Position numbers and translations under genes: made by a program. A stretch of DNA of 9,216 nt from an uncultured Prevotella sp. (GTDB taxonomy: Bacteria > Bacteroidota > Bacteroidia > Bacteroidales > Bacteroidaceae), in assembly GCA_937889855.1 (NCBI GenBank), contig CALBYK010000193.1, forward strand, positions 1 through 9,216, read 5' to 3'. Shown piece after piece: positions 7,038-9,216 of this stretch (position 1 is its first letter; each line of letters opens with the position of its first letter). The notes below the pieces were generated by a model. The model made no database searches. It was not told the DNA's origin and was given only the letters and a program-made list of their open reading frames with translations.

Positions 7038-8642
7038 ATGAAAAGATCTTTTCTTACATCAGTGCTCACATTGCTCGTAGGAGTTTTGTTCGCACAACAG
7101 CCTGTAAAGGTAAACGTAGCCGAGGGAGTGCTTGAGGGCACCAACGAGTCGGGCGTGAAGACGTTCAAGGGCATACCGTTTGCAGCGCCTCCAGTGGGCG
7201 ACCTGCGCTGGAAGGCACCACAGCCAGTTGCAAAGTGGCAGGGCGTGCGCCAGGCTAAGAAATACGGTCCCAACCCTATGCAGGAGAATATCTTCGGCGA
7301 TATGAACTTCGGCACCAAGGAGATGAGCGAGGACTGCCTCTATCTCAATGTATGGACCCCGGCAAAGAAGATGAACGAGAATCTGCCAGTGCTCATATAT
7401 TTCAATGGCGGCGGACTGATGTGCGGCAGTGGCAGCGAGCCACGCTATGCAGGCGACGCTATGGCACGCAAGGGAATAATATCCGTTACTGCCAACTACC
7501 GCGAGGGCATCTTCGGCTTCTTCACTCACCCACAACTATCAAAGGAAACTTCTTATAAAGGTTCGGGCAACTATGGACTTCTCGACCAGGTGGCTGCCAT
7601 CAAATGGGTGAAGGACAACATCGCTGCCTTCGGTGGCGACCCTAACCGCATCACTATCGTGGGCGAGTCGGCTGGCTCCATGTCGGTCAGCGCACTAATG
7701 GCATCGCCTCTGTGCAAGGGATTGTTCGCCCAGGCTATGGGCTCAAGCGGCTCCGTAATTGGCACAAAGAAGGTGGCCACTCTCAAGGAGGCAGAGGCTG
7801 CCGGCGTGGAGATGGCAAAGAAAATAGGATGCAAGAATATCAAGGACTTGCGTGCTATGTCGGCAGAGGAACTTATGAAGAAGGCTGGCGTGAAGAGTGT
7901 GCCTATCTACAACATAGATGGTTATTTCTGGACAAAACAGCCTTATGATGTGTTCGCAAATGGCGAACAGACAAAAGTGCCATTGCTCATCGGAGGCAAC
8001 AACCAGGAGATGAACGCCATGTTCATTCTTCGCGGCAAGCCTGCCACTGTGGCAAATCTCAAGGAGGCTGCACGCGCAATCTATGGCGACGCTACCGACG
8101 AACTGTTCAAACTCTATGGCATCAACTCCGATGCCGACGTTATGGGACAGCCGGGAAACAACCTTGCCGGCGACATCTTCCTCGACTATTCCACATGGAA
8201 GTGGGGCAATATGCACAAGCTCACTGGCGGACAGCCTGTCTATCGCTACCGCTACTGCCATCCGCGTCCTGACATGGTGATGAAAGACAAGGTGGCTGGT
8301 CTTGCAGGCGGCGTGCAGGAGAAAACTTCTGACACTCCCGCAGCTCCCAAGGCTCTCGGCGCTGTACACTCTGCCGACATCGAATATGCTATGGGCACTC
8401 TGCCAACCAACCGCGTATACGACTGGCAGCCTGTCGACTATACCATCTCCGACATCTTCAGCAACTACTACGTAAACTTCGTGAAGACCGGCAATCCTAA
8501 CGGACTCGGACTCATCGACTGGCCTACTACTAACGGCAAGGCTATCGCTCCCGTCCTGCAAATCGACGAGAACACATTCGTGAAGGAAGACCCGAACATG
8601 GAAAAACGCTATGAGTTGATGGACAAGCTATTCTGGAAATAA
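7038..8642 (+). CDS. Exported type-B carboxylesterase, paralogue with NGGG oxyanion motif
   Basis: A 534-aa serine esterase, probably periplasmic, with a signal peptide ending LLVGVLFA before Q20. The family order is intact: FKGIPFAAPPVGDLRWKAPQP, SEDCLYLNVWTPA, then FNGGGL where HGGGF is usual (N123 in the His place), nucleophile elbow GESAGS (S211), probable triad acid E324 in GGNNQE, and triad His H444 in GAVHSADIEYAMG. The C-terminal FVKTGNPNG signature matches the neighbouring esterase (FARTGNPNG), so the two are homologues sharing the fold but clearly diverged. The His-to-Asn change beside the oxyanion hole may alter acyl or leaving-group preference; activity is still expected because the catalytic triad is complete. 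It starts 133 bp after the first esterase and ends 16 bp before a strong hairpin. The substrate is unknown. Confidence 0.92.
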   Translation: MKRSFLTSVLTLLVGVLFAQQPVKVNVAEGVLEGTNESGVKTFKGIPFAAPPVGDLRWKAPQPVAKWQGVRQAKKYGPNPMQENIFGDMNFGTKEMSEDCLYLNVWTPAKKMNENLPVLIYFNGGGLMCGSGSEPRYAGDAMARKGIISVTANYREGIFGFFTHPQLSKETSYKGSGNYGLLDQVAAIKWVKDNIAAFGGDPNRITIVGESAGSMSVSALMASPLCKGLFAQAMGSSGSVIGTKKVATLKEAEAAGVEMAKKIGCKNIKDLRAMSAEELMKKAGVKSVPIYNIDGYFWTKQPYDVFANGEQTKVPLLIGGNNQEMNAMFILRGKPATVANLKEAARAIYGDATDELFKLYGINSDADVMGQPGNNLAGDIFLDYSTWKWGNMHKLTGGQPVYRYRYCHPRPDMVMKDKVAGLAGGVQEKTSDTPAAPKALGAVHSADIEYAMGTLPTNRVYDWQPVDYTISDIFSNYYVNFVKTGNPNGLGLIDWPTTNGKAIAPVLQIDENTFVKEDPNMEKRYELMDKLFWK

Positions 8643-8657
8643 CCTTTTTTATAAATA

Positions 8658-8698
8658 ATTATCCGTGGCGGAGATTTCTGACCTCCGCCACGGATAAT
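8658..8698 (+). terminator. Strong hairpin after the second esterase, likely terminator or 3'-end stabiliser
   Basis: ATTATCCGTGGCGGAG (8658-8673) and CTCCGCCACGGATAAT (8683-8698) form a perfect 16-bp stem with a 9-nt loop and a G/C-rich top. The following bases are CCAAATTTG, so there is no classical U tract on the + strand. A T run lies before the stem (8645-8650), which on the opposite strand would be A rich. It is the strongest hairpin in the window and probably marks a transcript end or processing point between the esterase and the rhamnosidase-like gene. Confidence 0.65.
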
Positions 8699-8750
8699 CC
8701 AAATTTGCGAGTTTGGACTTTATCCTCTCCGATTATTAATATTCAGTTGT

Positions 8751-9216
8751 ATGAAGAAAACATTCTTACTCGCATTGTCTATGACATTACTTTCTATCGG
8801 AATGTCGGCACAATGCTATACACAAAACCAACAACAGGCTTGGATGCAGAAGGCGGAAGATTGCAAGCCAACAATAAAAAAGACTATACATCATCCCGTG
8901 AGAGAGGTGAAAATCGTTGCCGACCCTAACGCTTTCCAAGGATTCAAGGCTGTTGACAATGGCGACATAAAGAGCCTCTACTCCGAGTCGTTCAAGAAGA
9001 AAAAAGAGGTTGTGGTCGACTTCGGCGAGCATCTCGTAGGCAACGTCAGCTTCAAGATAAAGGACATTGGTCCTATGCAGGATGCAGTGCTGCGCTTCAA
9101 AGTGACTTTCGGCGAGGTGCCAAGCGACCTCGGATTGCCCGTCGAGCCTTACACAGGCAGTCTGAGCCGGGGATGGATGCAGGACTTCCAGTGCGACGTG
9201 AGCTACGACGGATGCT
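8751..9216 (+). CDS. GH78-type alpha-L-rhamnosidase-like exported protein, N-terminal part, cut by window end
   Basis: The frame opens at ATG 8751 and stays open to the window end (155 full codons). The signal peptide MKKTFLLALSMTLLSIGMSA is cut before Q21; Cys22 follows, but with Gln before it this is not a lipobox. The mature N-terminus contains IHHPVREVKIVADP, VVVDFGEHLVGNVSFKI (about 85-101), FKVTFGEVPSD and PYTGSLSRGWMQD. From memory of the family, this pattern is typical of the N-terminal beta-sandwich region of large Bacteroidetes GH78-like proteins, which remove terminal alpha-L-rhamnose. The catalytic (alpha/alpha)6 barrel and its acidic residues lie beyond the window, so activity and the family call rest on the accessory region only. 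It lies 108 bp after the second esterase, beyond a strong hairpin, so it may have its own promoter; the gap (8699-8750) shows no clear one. Confidence 0.65.
   Translation, partial: MKKTFLLALSMTLLSIGMSAQCYTQNQQQAWMQKAEDCKPTIKKTIHHPVREVKIVADPNAFQGFKAVDNGDIKSLYSESFKKKKEVVVDFGEHLVGNVSFKIKDIGPMQDAVLRFKVTFGEVPSDLGLPVEPYTGSLSRGWMQDFQCDVSYDGC

Noticed and set aside
7743..8561. 272-codon open frame on the - strand within the second esterase
   Set aside because: It lies entirely opposite a gene with full catalytic motifs. Its translation is low complexity and shows no family pattern. Long antisense frames are expected from the codon bias here.
8712..8744. Promoter TTTG (8712-8715) with TAATATTC (8737-8744) before the rhamnosidase-like gene
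   Set aside because: The -7 box matches poorly (TTTG replaced by ATTC), and the implied transcript start would fall on the start codon itself.
8804..8816. Possible lipoprotein lipobox in the rhamnosidase-like protein (MSAQC)
   Set aside because: The residue before Cys is Gln, which does not fit the lipobox requirement for a small residue. A signal peptidase I cut before Q21 fits better.

Overview
The window reads as a piece of a Bacteroidales chromosome, most likely Prevotella or a close relative. The reasons are: TonB-dependent transporter architecture typical of the phylum, A/T-rich leaders without Shine-Dalgarno sequences, a tRNA with no encoded CCA, and signal peptides that all place Gln directly after the signal peptidase I cut. 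The genus is an inference. All genes lie on the + strand and share similar codon use, with no transposase, integrase, CRISPR or other mobile-element signal.

Layout. Positions 1-51 are the 3' half of a tRNA-Arg (anticodon ACG), followed by a strong intrinsic terminator. A gene-free A/T-rich region of about 420 bp follows, carrying dyads and promoter-like motifs. Then come five exported proteins in a row: a family 3 glycoside hydrolase (512-2857), a compact TonB-dependent outer-membrane transporter (2956-5229), two type-B carboxylesterases (5270-6904 and 7038-8642), and the start of a GH78-type alpha-L-rhamnosidase-like protein (from 8751, cut off by the window end). Gaps between genes are 98, 40, 133 and 108 bp. 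Long inverted repeats lie in the first and last gaps and inside the start of the first esterase gene. The 133-bp gap holds a direct repeat with a 21-bp period.

How the genes may work together. No SusD-like lipoprotein is present, so this is not a canonical polysaccharide utilisation locus. The content (beta-glycosidase, TonB-dependent importer, two esterases, probable rhamnosidase) fits import and periplasmic dismantling of a small acylated, rhamnose- and glucose-containing plant compound, or of esterified pectin-derived oligosaccharides. That substrate is inferred from family membership only. The individual enzyme families are well known. The unusual points are the SusD-less combination, the complementary departures of the two esterases from the usual oxyanion-hole and nucleophile-elbow motifs, and a long near-perfect hairpin inside the signal-peptide codons of the first esterase.
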